Below are positions 17,112 to 26,411 of a stretch of 64,000 bases of DNA, one piece after another. The DNA comes from Bacteroidales bacterium (lineage in GTDB: Bacteria; Bacteroidota; Bacteroidia; Bacteroidales; TTA-H9). The stretch is taken from NCBI GenBank assembly GCA_030656615.1, contig JAUSOY010000081.1:33896-97895 (forward strand). Direction: 5' to 3'. A model generated the notes under the pieces. It was not told the origin of the DNA, did no database searches, and worked only from the letters and a program-made list of their open reading frames with translations. The position numbers and the translations under genes are program-made. The first letter of the stretch is position 1, and each line of letters opens with the position of its first letter.

Positions 17112-17807
17112 ATGAAGTCCATCACCGAAACGGATAGTGAATTTATTTGTCATATCGATGCTCCCTGCTTTCAAATGCTTTCTCATGAAGAAATTGAATT
17201 GGTAAGAAGCAGTAAAACCCAAATTCTCTTCAGAAAAGGTGACAACCTTACAAAACAAGGGGCATTTGTTTCATATGTGTTATTTTTAATTACTGGTTTG
17301 GCAAAACAATTTATTGAGGGTGACGGAAATTCGAGTTACAATTTGAAAATTATTGCTCCTGGTGAATTTTTAGGTCTTTCCGCCGTATTTTCTAAAAACA
17401 CCTTTAATTACTCGACAATAGCATTAACTGATTGTCAGGCTTTTTTGGTTGAAAAAACAGCCATTGAACGCGTTGCAAAAGAAAATGGAAGTTTCGGATT
17501 TAGCATTATTAAACGGTATACCGAACATTATTCGTACTTGTTTGATACAGTCAGAAACTTCATGAATAAACAGACAAACGGTCGTTTGGCAGATGCTATA
17601 TTATATATCGATGGATTAAAGCAACGTCATCCTGATATTTTTCAATTGCTTTTACGGAAAGATATCGCTGATTTTGCCGGGATTTCTACAGAGACTGCCG
17701 TGAAATTGCTCAAAAGTTTTGAAAAAGACTCAATAATCAGTCTTAAAGATAAGGATATCATAGTTTTAGATAAAGAAAGACTGATAAACATCAGTAAAAC
17801 CGGTTGA
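17112..17807 (+). CDS. Crp/Fnr-family transcriptional regulator
   Basis: A 231-residue regulator with an N-terminal cyclic-nucleotide-binding-type beta roll (FRKGDNLTKQG, APGEFLGLSAVF) and a C-terminal winged helix (DIADFAGISTETAVKLLKSF). Only two N-terminal Cys are seen (C13, C19), so the four-Cys set of oxygen-sensing FNR is absent; the effector is unknown. Its promoter is back to back with that of the thioredoxin/ArsM/radical SAM cluster. I infer that it may control that cluster, but no operator could be proven by eye. Confidence 0.9.
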   Translation: MKSITETDSEFICHIDAPCFQMLSHEEIELVRSSKTQILFRKGDNLTKQGAFVSYVLFLITGLAKQFIEGDGNSSYNLKIIAPGEFLGLSAVFSKNTFNYSTIALTDCQAFLVEKTAIERVAKENGSFGFSIIKRYTEHYSYLFDTVRNFMNKQTNGRLADAILYIDGLKQRHPDIFQLLLRKDIADFAGISTETAVKLLKSFEKDSIISLKDKDIIVLDKERLINISKTG

Positions 17808-17936
17808 TAAATTATTCCAGTTCATTTTTTAGATTAATTTTCGAGCGTTAATAAAACTCCCTTGATACAATATTGACATTAATCCACTTAAAAGTTAATT
17901 TTACCGGAAAGACGTATAAAATCCAATATTTACATC

Positions 17937-18356
17937 ATGAAAATCGGAAAAAATTTACTTGCAATTCTGGCTGGAGGAATTACCTATTTCCTTCTTGGTT
18001 GGTTGGTTTATGGCATCATCCTGATGGATTTTATGCAAAACGGTACAAATCAATCGCTTAACAGGCCTGAAGAAGAATTTATTTGGTGGGCAATGCTTTT
18101 ATCTTGTTTTGCATTTTCATCCATTATTACCTTGGTTTACCATTGGTCAAAAAAGACAAGCTGGCTCGATGGTGCAAAAATAGGGGTTGTCATGGGAGTT
18201 TTAATCACCATCCTATTAGACTTTAGTTTTTATTCGATGACCACAATTTATTTGAGCATCACCCCAATTTTTATCGAAATCGTCGCTTCTGGTATTAATG
18301 CTGCAATTGTTGGAATCGTAGTAGGACTGATACTTTGCGAAACGAAAAAGAAATGA
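17937..18356 (+). CDS. Small integral membrane protein (DUF1761-like)
   Basis: A 139-residue protein with four predicted TM helices and the N-terminal pattern LLAILAGGITYFLLGWLVYG, resembling the DUF1761/tetraspan group found widely in Bacteroidota. No catalytic motif is visible and function is unknown. It is separated from the Crp/Fnr gene by about 130 bp. Confidence 0.65.
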   Translation: MKIGKNLLAILAGGITYFLLGWLVYGIILMDFMQNGTNQSLNRPEEEFIWWAMLLSCFAFSSIITLVYHWSKKTSWLDGAKIGVVMGVLITILLDFSFYSMTTIYLSITPIFIEIVASGINAAIVGIVVGLILCETKKK

Positions 18357-18524
18357 AGCCACAATAACCCAATTCCTAATTTATACGAATGCCTCAATCG
18401 TATTACTTTTATTTCTAGCTGTTTGTGCTAATTGATCCGATTTAAACATATTGCAACGGAATCACATATTTATAGTACTACGGCATCATATCCACTTACC
18501 ATTCCCTTAAAAAAATAAACATCA

Positions 18525-18884
18525 ATGTTCATCAAGGATTTAAAAAACTGTGAGGAAATCGTTGCCGGAGATAATACCAAGCTCCGCGTAATTCTTCATC
18601 CGGATAAGGAAGATTTAGAAATTCGCTACAGCCTTGCACATGCACGACTGGGCCCTGGAAAAACCTCACAGCCTCATAGTCTTAAAACGACAGAAATCTA
18701 TTATATTCTTGAAGGAGAAGGTCAAATGCATATTGATGATGAATGCGTGAACGTATTTCCTGAACAGACGATATACATTCCACCAATGGCTAAGCAACAT
18801 ATAAAAAATATCGGGAATCAAGATCTTAAATTCATTTGCATTGTCGATCCTGCCTGGAGACCCGAAGATGAAATAATTTATTAG
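18525..18884 (+). CDS. Cupin-domain protein
   Basis: A 119-residue single-cupin protein. The cupin motif 1 region is present but simplified (GKTSQPHSLKTTEIYYILEGEG), followed by motif 2 (YIPPMAKQHIKNIG). Metal ligands would be H in QPH, E in TTE, and H in KQH. Such proteins include sugar isomerases, dioxygenases and binding proteins, so no reaction can be assigned. It is convergent with the acyl-CoA dehydrogenase. Confidence 0.82.
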   Translation: MFIKDLKNCEEIVAGDNTKLRVILHPDKEDLEIRYSLAHARLGPGKTSQPHSLKTTEIYYILEGEGQMHIDDECVNVFPEQTIYIPPMAKQHIKNIGNQDLKFICIVDPAWRPEDEIIY

Positions 18885-18945
18885 GCCCTGATGGATAATG
18901 AATAAGGTCAGAAAAAAGGACGTAATCTGTGCTTATTTCCCAACT

Positions 18946-20487
18946 TTATGTATTTACAAAATCGCGCCAATGGCTGTTTTCTTCATAATCGAGCCTGACG
19001 ATCGTATTGTTTTGAACAGACCAAGATGCAAAATAGCTTGTCAGTTCTTGTTTAAGCATTTCGATGCTATCGCTGATTAATTCTTGATTAAATCCTTTTA
19101 TTCCGATATCGATAACCATTTCCATAGTAATAACACGGCTAACGACTCTGCCAAGTTCGAGGAGTTTGCGCTGAGGTAATGAATAATCCAGATTGAAATT
19201 GGTAATTTCTTTCAGATGTTCAGCCGACTTTTGAGTCAATGAAAAGTCTTTGAAAAATTGGTACAGATTTGTTTCTTTTGCTTGCTTCATCAGTTTTAAA
19301 AGAGCTTCAGAAATTTGAACATACAAAATGTCATTCGATCCTTCAAATATCTGGAATGGTCTGCTGTCAACAATAGCCCGTCCGGCGATGTGATTAAGTT
19401 TGTAACCCTTGGCGCCCACCAACTGAAATAAATTCTGAGCCGATTCCTGCATAAGATCCGTTGAATGCGATTTTACTGCATTGGCTTTAAGGCCCTGATC
19501 CATTAAATCAGCACCAACCTTTGCATGTTCACTGCTGTGTGCACAAATAGCAGATGTAATAGTATAAGCCGACTGGATACAAGCAAGGCGGTATTGCACC
19601 TGATCATACGCAAACAGACTCTTGGATCCCACAAATCGACTCTGACAGTGACTCAGTGCCTCATCAAGCATACGTTTCGTGAAACCCATCGCCATAGCAG
19701 GAATCTCAAGTCTACTACGGTGCAAACTATCTAAAAGCATGGCTACTCCAGTAGATTTAGGCTGCAAACGATACATACGTGGAATATGCACATCAATTTT
19801 ATTTCGGCCATAAGGAATCATATACAATCCCAGATTTTCGAAATATTCTTCAACATCAATTACTTGACCGACTTTATTATTATCGCTGATAAAAAAATCA
19901 ATATCCCGCATCAGATTCCCACCCGGTGTCTTTTTTCTGGCGGTCAGCAACCAGTAGTCGGCCCAACCTGTTAAACCAGCCCAATGCTTAGTTCCTTTCA
20001 AGTGATAATGCTCACGCTCTTCGGTATATGATGTTTGCATATTCAGGGCATCGCTCCCGTGATTGGGTTCGGTAATCATCAGGCCGCCCATACGCTTCTC
20101 TTCTATAAAGTTTCTGAATATTACCGATTTAACTTCTTCGTTGGCATATTTCGCTACAGGTTGAAGAAACAAAGCCCAATTAATACCCAAAGTCAATCCA
20201 AGGGCAAGAGATTCGTATGAAGCCGATGATATAACTTCAATTCCTTCATGTGTATGACCACCCCGACCCCCATATACTTCAGGAATAAAAGCCATGAACG
20301 GATCAGCAGCAAGGACTTCTCGCAATACGTATGGAGGCAATCCACGCTGTGTACCTAAAGTATCATGCGATGTTCTCTGGTAAAAAACCGATTCAAGGGT
20401 ACTTTTAAAATTTTTAATAAACACAGGAAATGCTTGATGGGCCTTTATGTCTCTACTGTTTTCAGCTATTTGATGAGTAAACTCCAT
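18946..20487 (-). CDS. Acyl-CoA dehydrogenase-family protein
   Basis: A 513-residue FAD-dependent acyl-CoA dehydrogenase. The FAD/substrate motif MITEPNHGSDAL and the C-terminal FEGSNDIL stretch match the family. It is longer than the usual 380 residues, with an extra C-terminal helical region after residue 390, as in larger ACAD-like oxidases and dehydrogenases. It would oxidise the alpha-beta bond of an acyl-CoA; chain length is not readable. No ETF or thiolase gene lies nearby, so pathway context is lacking. Confidence 0.88.
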   Translation of the reverse strand: MEFTHQIAENSRDIKAHQAFPVFIKNFKSTLESVFYQRTSHDTLGTQRGLPPYVLREVLAADPFMAFIPEVYGGRGGHTHEGIEVISSASYESLALGLTLGINWALFLQPVAKYANEEVKSVIFRNFIEEKRMGGLMITEPNHGSDALNMQTSYTEEREHYHLKGTKHWAGLTGWADYWLLTARKKTPGGNLMRDIDFFISDNNKVGQVIDVEEYFENLGLYMIPYGRNKIDVHIPRMYRLQPKSTGVAMLLDSLHRSRLEIPAMAMGFTKRMLDEALSHCQSRFVGSKSLFAYDQVQYRLACIQSAYTITSAICAHSSEHAKVGADLMDQGLKANAVKSHSTDLMQESAQNLFQLVGAKGYKLNHIAGRAIVDSRPFQIFEGSNDILYVQISEALLKLMKQAKETNLYQFFKDFSLTQKSAEHLKEITNFNLDYSLPQRKLLELGRVVSRVITMEMVIDIGIKGFNQELISDSIEMLKQELTSYFASWSVQNNTIVRLDYEENSHWRDFVNT

Positions 20488-20782
20488 AAGGTTAAGTTCA
20501 ATAATTAAAAGGCATCATCCCAATAATTCATAATCTGGAAATGAATTACAACTCTATCTGATGGGATAGAAACCTCCATCAGTAATAACAGCGACAAAAT
20601 AATATTGTTTCATCGTTTCTTTTTTGAAGGCTTGAGAAAATAGATTTGGTTTTGAAATTTAAGGCAAGAGGCCAGACAATACTTAATAATGCATCATCAG
20701 GTGGCTATCGGAAAGGTGCTCTACCGGATTAGCATTCTACACAAATTGTAAATCATTATTGAAAACTAATGACTTACATTGA

Positions 20783-20986
20783 TTATTTTTTAATACTGGA
20801 CAAGTACAAAAGCATGATGCTAAAAACGGTGGCAGCAATCATTCCAATCCAATTAACCCAGATCGGTAACAAGCATGTTCCGATAAAAACTGCTACATCG
20901 GTAATAATCCGCAATAAATGGATTATCGCAACTATAGCAAATACGGTTCCTGCAAGTCGTAAAGCACAGTTTTTATAATTCAACAT
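20783..20986 (-). CDS. Small two-helix membrane protein, hypothetical
   Basis: A 67-residue ORF with two long hydrophobic helices (TVFAIVAIIHLLRII and GMIAATVFSIMLLYL). This looks more like a real membrane protein than the overlapping plus-strand ORF at 20769-20978. Function is unknown. It sits in the 630-bp gap between the acyl-CoA dehydrogenase and mpl; the rest of that gap holds nothing I recognise. Confidence 0.5.
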   Translation of the reverse strand: MLNYKNCALRLAGTVFAIVAIIHLLRIITDVAVFIGTCLLPIWVNWIGMIAATVFSIMLLYLSSIKK

Positions 20987-21121
20987 ATTGAAAATGAATT
21001 AGTATTGACAATAAAAGTACGATGGAAATCAAAAAAAATCAAGATTCACAATTAAAATATCTGTTAGCATTCTCATGCCCGGCAGGCTTTTTATACATTT
21101 GTATAGCAACAATCATATCCT

Positions 21122-22480
21122 ATGAACGTACATTTTATCTCGATTGGCGGCAGTGCCATGCATAATCTGGCGCTGGCATTGCATTTAAAAGGTTTTCACA
21201 TCACCGGTTCCGATGACGAAATTTTCGAACCATCGCGCACTCGTTTATTGGCCAAAGGTCTTTTACCGGAAATCATGGGTTGGTTTCCGGATAGAATTCA
21301 TAACGAACTCGATGCAGTGATACTGGGAATGCATGCCCGTAAGGACAATCCGGAATTAATAAAGGCTCAACAACTTGGTTTGAGAATATATTCCTATCCC
21401 GAATATTTATATGAACAATCCAAAGACAAACTTCGGGTCGTTATTGGAGGAAGTCATGGAAAAACCACTGTAACGGCAATGATTCTTCACGTCTTGCATC
21501 AATTGGATATCAATTGTGATTATATGGTGGGTGCAAAGCTCGAGGGTTTTGATGTAATGGTTAAACTAAGTCATGACGCGAAAATTATGATTTTTGAAGG
21601 CGACGAATACCTTACCTCACCAATTGATTCACGCCCTAAATTCCATCTGTACAAACCTCATATAGCCCTGCTAACAGGAATAGCCTGGGACCATATGAAT
21701 GTATTTCCGACTTTCGATGTTTATCTCGAGAAATTTACAGAATTCATCCATCTAATCGAAACAAATGGTCATTTGGTCTATTATCAGGGTGATGAGCATT
21801 TACTTCAACTGGCTCTGATATGCCGCTCTGATATATCGCAAATTCCATATCAAGAAGTTAGTTACCATACATCGGAAAATGGAAGCATTATCACCGAAAA
21901 TGAATTGGAATATCCGCTGAATATATTCGGTCGCCACAATATGCAGAATTTGAAGGGTGCAATGGAAGTTTGTAAGTTATTGGGAATTACAGAAAATGAC
22001 TTTTTAAGCAGCATTCAAAATTTCCGTGGAGCATCCAACCGGCTTGAAAAACTATCGGATAACGGAAGTTCTTTTATTTATAAGGATTTTGCCCATGCCC
22101 CATCAAAAGTAGCAGCCACTACACGTGCGGTGAAAGAACAATTTCCAAACCACAAAATCATTGCCTGCCTTGAGTTGCATACATATAGCAGCCTCAATAT
22201 CGAATTTTTACCCCAATATGCGCATTGCCTCGAATCGGCAGACATTCGAATGGTATATTTCAGCAAGCATGCGCTGGAGATTAAAAAACTTCCTTCATTG
22301 GATACTCAGGCTGTTAAAAACGCATTTAATGACGATGAAATCATGGTTTTCAATCAATCTGAAGAAATGCTAAAATCAATCAGACAAAAATTTACAAAAG
22401 AAAATACGGTGCTGCTAATGATGAGTTCAGGCAATTATGATGGTATTTCGCTGAAGGATTTGGCCACATCACTTATATAA
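21122..22480 (+). CDS. mpl: UDP-N-acetylmuramate:L-Ala-gamma-D-Glu-meso-DAP ligase (Mpl type)
   Basis: A 452-residue Mur-ligase-family ATP-dependent enzyme. The N-terminal Rossmann-like motif ISIGGSAMHNLA with GSDDEIFEPS, the P-loop GGSHGKTTVT near residues 108-117, and the DHMNVFPT region identify the Mpl branch. Mpl attaches the murein tripeptide recovered from turnover directly to UDP-MurNAc. It is slightly shorter than the full ligases of the MurC branch, as expected. Together with the NagZ-like fusion elsewhere in the window, it points to active peptidoglycan recycling and to DAP-type murein. Confidence 0.92.
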   Translation: MNVHFISIGGSAMHNLALALHLKGFHITGSDDEIFEPSRTRLLAKGLLPEIMGWFPDRIHNELDAVILGMHARKDNPELIKAQQLGLRIYSYPEYLYEQSKDKLRVVIGGSHGKTTVTAMILHVLHQLDINCDYMVGAKLEGFDVMVKLSHDAKIMIFEGDEYLTSPIDSRPKFHLYKPHIALLTGIAWDHMNVFPTFDVYLEKFTEFIHLIETNGHLVYYQGDEHLLQLALICRSDISQIPYQEVSYHTSENGSIITENELEYPLNIFGRHNMQNLKGAMEVCKLLGITENDFLSSIQNFRGASNRLEKLSDNGSSFIYKDFAHAPSKVAATTRAVKEQFPNHKIIACLELHTYSSLNIEFLPQYAHCLESADIRMVYFSKHALEIKKLPSLDTQAVKNAFNDDEIMVFNQSEEMLKSIRQKFTKENTVLLMMSSGNYDGISLKDLATSLI

Positions 22481-22489
22481 ACCGGCTAT

Positions 22490-24775
22490 TTACCGGGAGG
22501 TAGGGTTAAAAAGCGTATACCCAATATTGAACAGAATTGACCATGATTCTGTCTCTTTATCGAAATAGTTAACGCTCAGGCTAACAGGTCCAAAATAGCT
22601 ATCATAAACGAAAGCCATACTTCCCATAAAAAAACGATCAGAAAAATATTTACGATAGGCAGCTGTTTGAACTGCTGTAGAGACCACTTCTCTAAGCGGT
22701 TGATAAACATATCCTTCCATCCTTATATCCAATCGGCGGGTAATTTGAAATAAGTTTTTCGATCCAATAGCCACCGAATTAGGCGATCGGAATTTTGGAA
22801 GAAACAGCATTTGTGCCGCTAATATCGGCGAAAACTGAGGCATTGCAAGAACGCTGGCGGTATAATTTGTTGAAAAATCCATATTAGAGATGAGTAACTC
22901 ACCATACATTCCTAATTTCAAAGGACCTATCTGTTGAAAATAGTTGTCGTACATCATATCGATCATGAAGAATGAATAATTGCGTTCACTTTGATCTTTT
23001 ATAATTGATGTTGAGCCGGGATAATGATTCTCACGTCCGCTTACAAATCTAATTCCTGCTTTAAATCTTGAACCAGCTGTTGGATATTGTTTGCGGTTAA
23101 ACGAATTAAATTCGACCATCATATTAGCACCAGCATACCGAAAATCAGTTCTATCGAGGGTATCATTGCGTTGAATAAAATTCGTATGATAATATTTATC
23201 GGTATTCTCACCAATATTAATACCCAGTTTCAAAACACCATTCGTTGTTACAGGCAATCCTAGGGCACCCCTCATAAAACTCTCCGATTTAAGTAAAAAA
23301 GACGGTGTTTTATCTTCAATGAAATAGGAATTACTTTTAAAAAAATCAAAATAATTATATACATAATCCCCTTCGATAAAATAAGGAGTTTCTGATGGAA
23401 AATCGACTCTTCCTTTTATACGGGCCGAGGAATAAAACCGGCCAAAATATGAATTCACTAAAAAGCTTGTAGCATATCTTCCAAGATGATTATACTGCAA
23501 TTGCACAAATAGCTCGTTTGTAGCCGACGACGAAATATTACCGCCAAAATCAACTTCAAAAGATTCAGATGTTTGAACATCAAGCAATAAGTTAAAGTAT
23601 CCGGTGTATTTATTAAATCGTAACTGAGGAAAAACATATTTGATCCGGTCATCAGCTATCAGTCGGAAATAATCCGTCTTATAATCGCCAATCATTTTTT
23701 CTTTAGACTTATGATTGAGTATTATCCTGACATATTCTGACTGTGCCGGATTCAAGCCTCTTACAATTACACTATCGATATACAAATCGGGCTTTCGATT
23801 CCTGAATATATTACGTGCATTGTCGCGGGCTTCTATACTTTGCCGCTTTTGTACAAGCCCTTTAATGCTATCGAGCAGTCTAATAGCAGCACTATAACCA
23901 CTATCGATTAATGCCCTGGAAAATCGGAAATCAGTAACATCAACAGAAATGAGTTTTGGCTTAACTACCAAACCTTTTTTGCCTTTTGGAATTTCATATA
24001 AGGTTTTTGTCATCAGCATATTTTCGAGCTGAGATATAATATCGTCTGATTCGGGGCGAACATCATCGGCAGCTGCTTTGCTTCCAATAATAACATCCGC
24101 GTGAAACGTATTTACCGCCACATCTATCGGGAAATTATTATACATACCTCCATCAAACATAAGCCGTCCATCAATTTTTATGGGTTTAAAATAAAAGGGG
24201 AATGTCATGGAGGCTCTTACAATAGTGCCTAAACAACCGGTATCCGGGATATAGGGTTTATTCAAATAAATATCGGAAGCTACACAACGGAATGGAATAT
24301 ACAGCGAATCATAGTTATAATGACAAGCTGCACTGGCTGCTGCAAAAACCTCCATAAACTGGTAATCCATTTCAAATGGTGAAATAATATTGGTAGGAAT
24401 ACGGGTTTGCAGCTTTTGTGCATAATTAAACCGAAGTTTAAACCAACCGGCATTCGGGTCTTCTTTTTTATAATAATGGTAATAATCTTCCCCTATCTGC
24501 CCATCAGCCCATTTTTGAAATACGGATGATGTAACCAATTGTTCCATTTCGGCTGGTGTGTAACCTGCCGCATACAAACCACCAATAATAGCCCCCATTG
24601 AAGTACCCATAATATAATCGATGGGGATATCGTTTTCTTCGAGTGCTTTTAACAAACCAATATGGCAAACCCCTTTGGCACCACCGCCACTCAGAACAAC
24701 AGCAACTTTCTGAGCATTAATGTTGTTAATCAACAGCAACATTAATATCAAAGAAAAGATACATCGGCTTCGCAT
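22490..24775 (-). CDS. Patatin-like phospholipase with C-terminal outer-membrane barrel
   Basis: A surface or outer-membrane lipid hydrolase of the PlpD type. I place the start at 24775 (MRSRCIF) since a normal signal peptide ending NINAQ follows; the track start at 24847 adds an unlikely extension. The patatin domain has the oxyanion loop SGGGAKG, the nucleophile GTSMG and the catalytic Asp in DGGMYNNFP. After a POTRA-like stretch (SVIVRGLNPAQ), a 16-strand Omp85-type barrel appears to fill the last 350 residues, ending in alternating aromatic residues. Such proteins are type Vd autotransporters in Proteobacteria and are common in Bacteroidota. It is convergent with mpl, 10 bp apart. Confidence 0.9.
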   Translation of the reverse strand: MRSRCIFSLILMLLLINNINAQKVAVVLSGGGAKGVCHIGLLKALEENDIPIDYIMGTSMGAIIGGLYAAGYTPAEMEQLVTSSVFQKWADGQIGEDYYHYYKKEDPNAGWFKLRFNYAQKLQTRIPTNIISPFEMDYQFMEVFAAASAACHYNYDSLYIPFRCVASDIYLNKPYIPDTGCLGTIVRASMTFPFYFKPIKIDGRLMFDGGMYNNFPIDVAVNTFHADVIIGSKAAADDVRPESDDIISQLENMLMTKTLYEIPKGKKGLVVKPKLISVDVTDFRFSRALIDSGYSAAIRLLDSIKGLVQKRQSIEARDNARNIFRNRKPDLYIDSVIVRGLNPAQSEYVRIILNHKSKEKMIGDYKTDYFRLIADDRIKYVFPQLRFNKYTGYFNLLLDVQTSESFEVDFGGNISSSATNELFVQLQYNHLGRYATSFLVNSYFGRFYSSARIKGRVDFPSETPYFIEGDYVYNYFDFFKSNSYFIEDKTPSFLLKSESFMRGALGLPVTTNGVLKLGINIGENTDKYYHTNFIQRNDTLDRTDFRYAGANMMVEFNSFNRKQYPTAGSRFKAGIRFVSGRENHYPGSTSIIKDQSERNYSFFMIDMMYDNYFQQIGPLKLGMYGELLISNMDFSTNYTASVLAMPQFSPILAAQMLFLPKFRSPNSVAIGSKNLFQITRRLDIRMEGYVYQPLREVVSTAVQTAAYRKYFSDRFFMGSMAFVYDSYFGPVSLSVNYFDKETESWSILFNIGYTLFNPTSR

Positions 24776-24961
24776 GGTGTTAATTTTAAAAAATATCCGC
24801 ATTATTCTTTCCACAAGGTAGTGAAATATACAGACTAAAGTAATCAATAAATCAAAAACAATTGAAAAATATATTTGTTAAAACACCCTCTTCAAGTATT
24901 AATTGACAGGACATCATAATCAAAGAAATGTTAAGAAACTAATTACCCAAATAAAAACCAA

Positions 24962-25014
24962 AAACCTCCCTGTTGCTACCATTGAGTGTTTCAAATGATA
25001 AAACAGGAAGGTTT
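24962..25014 (-). terminator. Hairpin terminator after the PLP lyase gene
   Basis: Arms AAACCTCCCTGTT and AACAGGAAGGTTT pair with one mismatch. On the minus strand the hairpin is followed by a T-rich run (TTTGGTTTTTATTT). It begins 26 bp after the stop codon at 25040. Confidence 0.7.
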
Positions 25015-25039
25015 GAAAAAACATTTAATATTGGAACAA

Positions 25040-26221
25040 TTATATTCTGGCCAGAGCCTGATCAAGGTCTGCTATAATATCCTCAACTTCCTCGATACCA
25101 ATGGCAAGTCTGATAAGTCCATCGGTTATTCCGGCAGCCTGACGGGCTTCGTAACTCATTTTTGAATGAGTCATAGAAGCAGGATGCTGAATCAGCGTTT
25201 CGATACCACCCAATGAAACTGCCAAAAGCATCATTTCAACACTACTCATTACAATTTTACCAGCAGCTATTCCTCCTTTTACTTCAAAACTAATCATAGC
25301 ACCTGAGCCATTCATTTGTTTTTTAGCAAGTTCATATTGGGGATGTGATTTCAAACCTGGATATCGAACCCAGGCAATTTTAGGATGATTCTCGAGATAT
25401 TCGGCTACGATCATGGAGCTTTCCTGTGCCTTATCAATTCTGATTGCCAAGGTTTTTAATCCTCTTCTGGCTAACCATGATTGATGTGGATCGATATTAC
25501 AGCCCATATTGACCATCACTGGACGCACAACTTTATAAAGCTCCTGCGTTTTTGTTACAATGATTCCACCAACAATATCAGCATGTCCATTGATGAATTT
25601 CGTCATTGAGTGTAAAACGATATCGGCTCCCAAATCGAGGGGTTTCTGAAGATAAGGGCTGCAAAATGTATTGTCTACACAAACCAAAATACCTTTAGAC
25701 TTTGCAAATGCACAAATTGCATCAATGTCACAAATTCCGATGGTAGGATTGGCGGGTGTTTCAAGATAAATGAGCTTCGTTTCTGGTGTAACTGCGTCTA
25801 TTACGTTTTGAATATTGGTGGTATCAACCCAGGTACTTTTCACTCCAAAACGTGCGAAAATAGTTTCAGCCACCACGCGTGACGGACCATAAACGGCATT
25901 ATGACCGACCATATGAGCACCCATACCAAGCAATGCCATATAAACTGTAGTTACTGCTCCCATCCCAGAGGATGTGGCTATTCCACCAAAACCATTTTCG
26001 AGCATAGCAACGGTATTCTCCAAATCGCTAATCGTAGGGTTTCCGATACGAGTATAAATATATCCTGGATCTTCACCAGCAAAACATTGTGCACCATGGT
26101 CGGCATCACGAAATTTAAAAGTAGAGGTTTGGTAAATGGGTGTTACGGCACTACCCAACTGATCTTCAAATCCACCGCCATGTACAAGCATGGAGTTGAA
26201 TCCTGATTTTTTGATCTTCAT
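25040..26221 (-). CDS. Methionine gamma-lyase / O-acylhomoserine sulfhydrylase-type PLP enzyme
   Basis: A Cys/Met-metabolism PLP enzyme. I place the start at 26221 (MKIKKSGF), giving 393 residues, the normal family length; the 86-residue track extension is an unlikely N-terminus. Seen: YTRIGNPT (phosphate and substrate Tyr/Arg), SSGMGAV, DNTFCSPYLQKPL, and the PLP lysine in HSMTKFINGHADIVGG. Family members cleave methionine to methanethiol, ammonia and 2-oxobutyrate, or synthesise homocysteine. The loop that carries the reactive Cys of methionine gamma-lyase in other bacteria reads AVYGPSR here, with Pro in place of Cys, so the exact reaction is open. It is divergent from the DUF3078 gene. 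Confidence 0.88.
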   Translation of the reverse strand: MKIKKSGFNSMLVHGGGFEDQLGSAVTPIYQTSTFKFRDADHGAQCFAGEDPGYIYTRIGNPTISDLENTVAMLENGFGGIATSSGMGAVTTVYMALLGMGAHMVGHNAVYGPSRVVAETIFARFGVKSTWVDTTNIQNVIDAVTPETKLIYLETPANPTIGICDIDAICAFAKSKGILVCVDNTFCSPYLQKPLDLGADIVLHSMTKFINGHADIVGGIIVTKTQELYKVVRPVMVNMGCNIDPHQSWLARRGLKTLAIRIDKAQESSMIVAEYLENHPKIAWVRYPGLKSHPQYELAKKQMNGSGAMISFEVKGGIAAGKIVMSSVEMMLLAVSLGGIETLIQHPASMTHSKMSYEARQAAGITDGLIRLAIGIEEVEDIIADLDQALARI

Positions 26222-26308
26222 TTCTGATATTTTTGATATACTGGAAAAAGCCACATTTGGACAAATCAGTTCTTTAAGCAGCCGTTTCCGTAAATTAATT
26301 AGCTTTGG

Positions 26309-26339
26309 CAAAAATACGCTTTTGAAACGCGTTAGCCAA
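26309..26339 (-). promoter_or_regulatory. Candidate promoter for the PLP lyase gene
   Basis: On the minus strand the -7 element TATTTTTG (26316-26309) fits TAnnTTTG and a TTG (26339-26337) sits 20 bp upstream, the expected spacing for the Bacteroidota -33 element. The start codon at 26221 lies about 88 bp downstream. The promoter lies inside the track's N-terminal extension, which supports the shorter start. Confidence 0.55.
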
Positions 26340-26411
26340 TTTATCGATGACATAATAAACCAATCATAGGTTAATTTGTTAATTATTATCGAATCAACTA
26401 AAATCACAATC

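Noticed and set aside
20769-20978. Plus-strand 69-residue ORF overlapping the small membrane protein
   Set aside because: Composition is that of a shadow; the minus-strand frame has two clear hydrophobic helices.
26222-26311. Possible SAM-type riboswitch in the leader of the Cys/Met PLP gene
   Set aside because: A short stretch (AAATGTGGCTTTTTCC on the minus strand) loosely recalls the SAM-II core, but the A-rich segment needed for the pseudoknot is absent and no P1 stem could be drawn.
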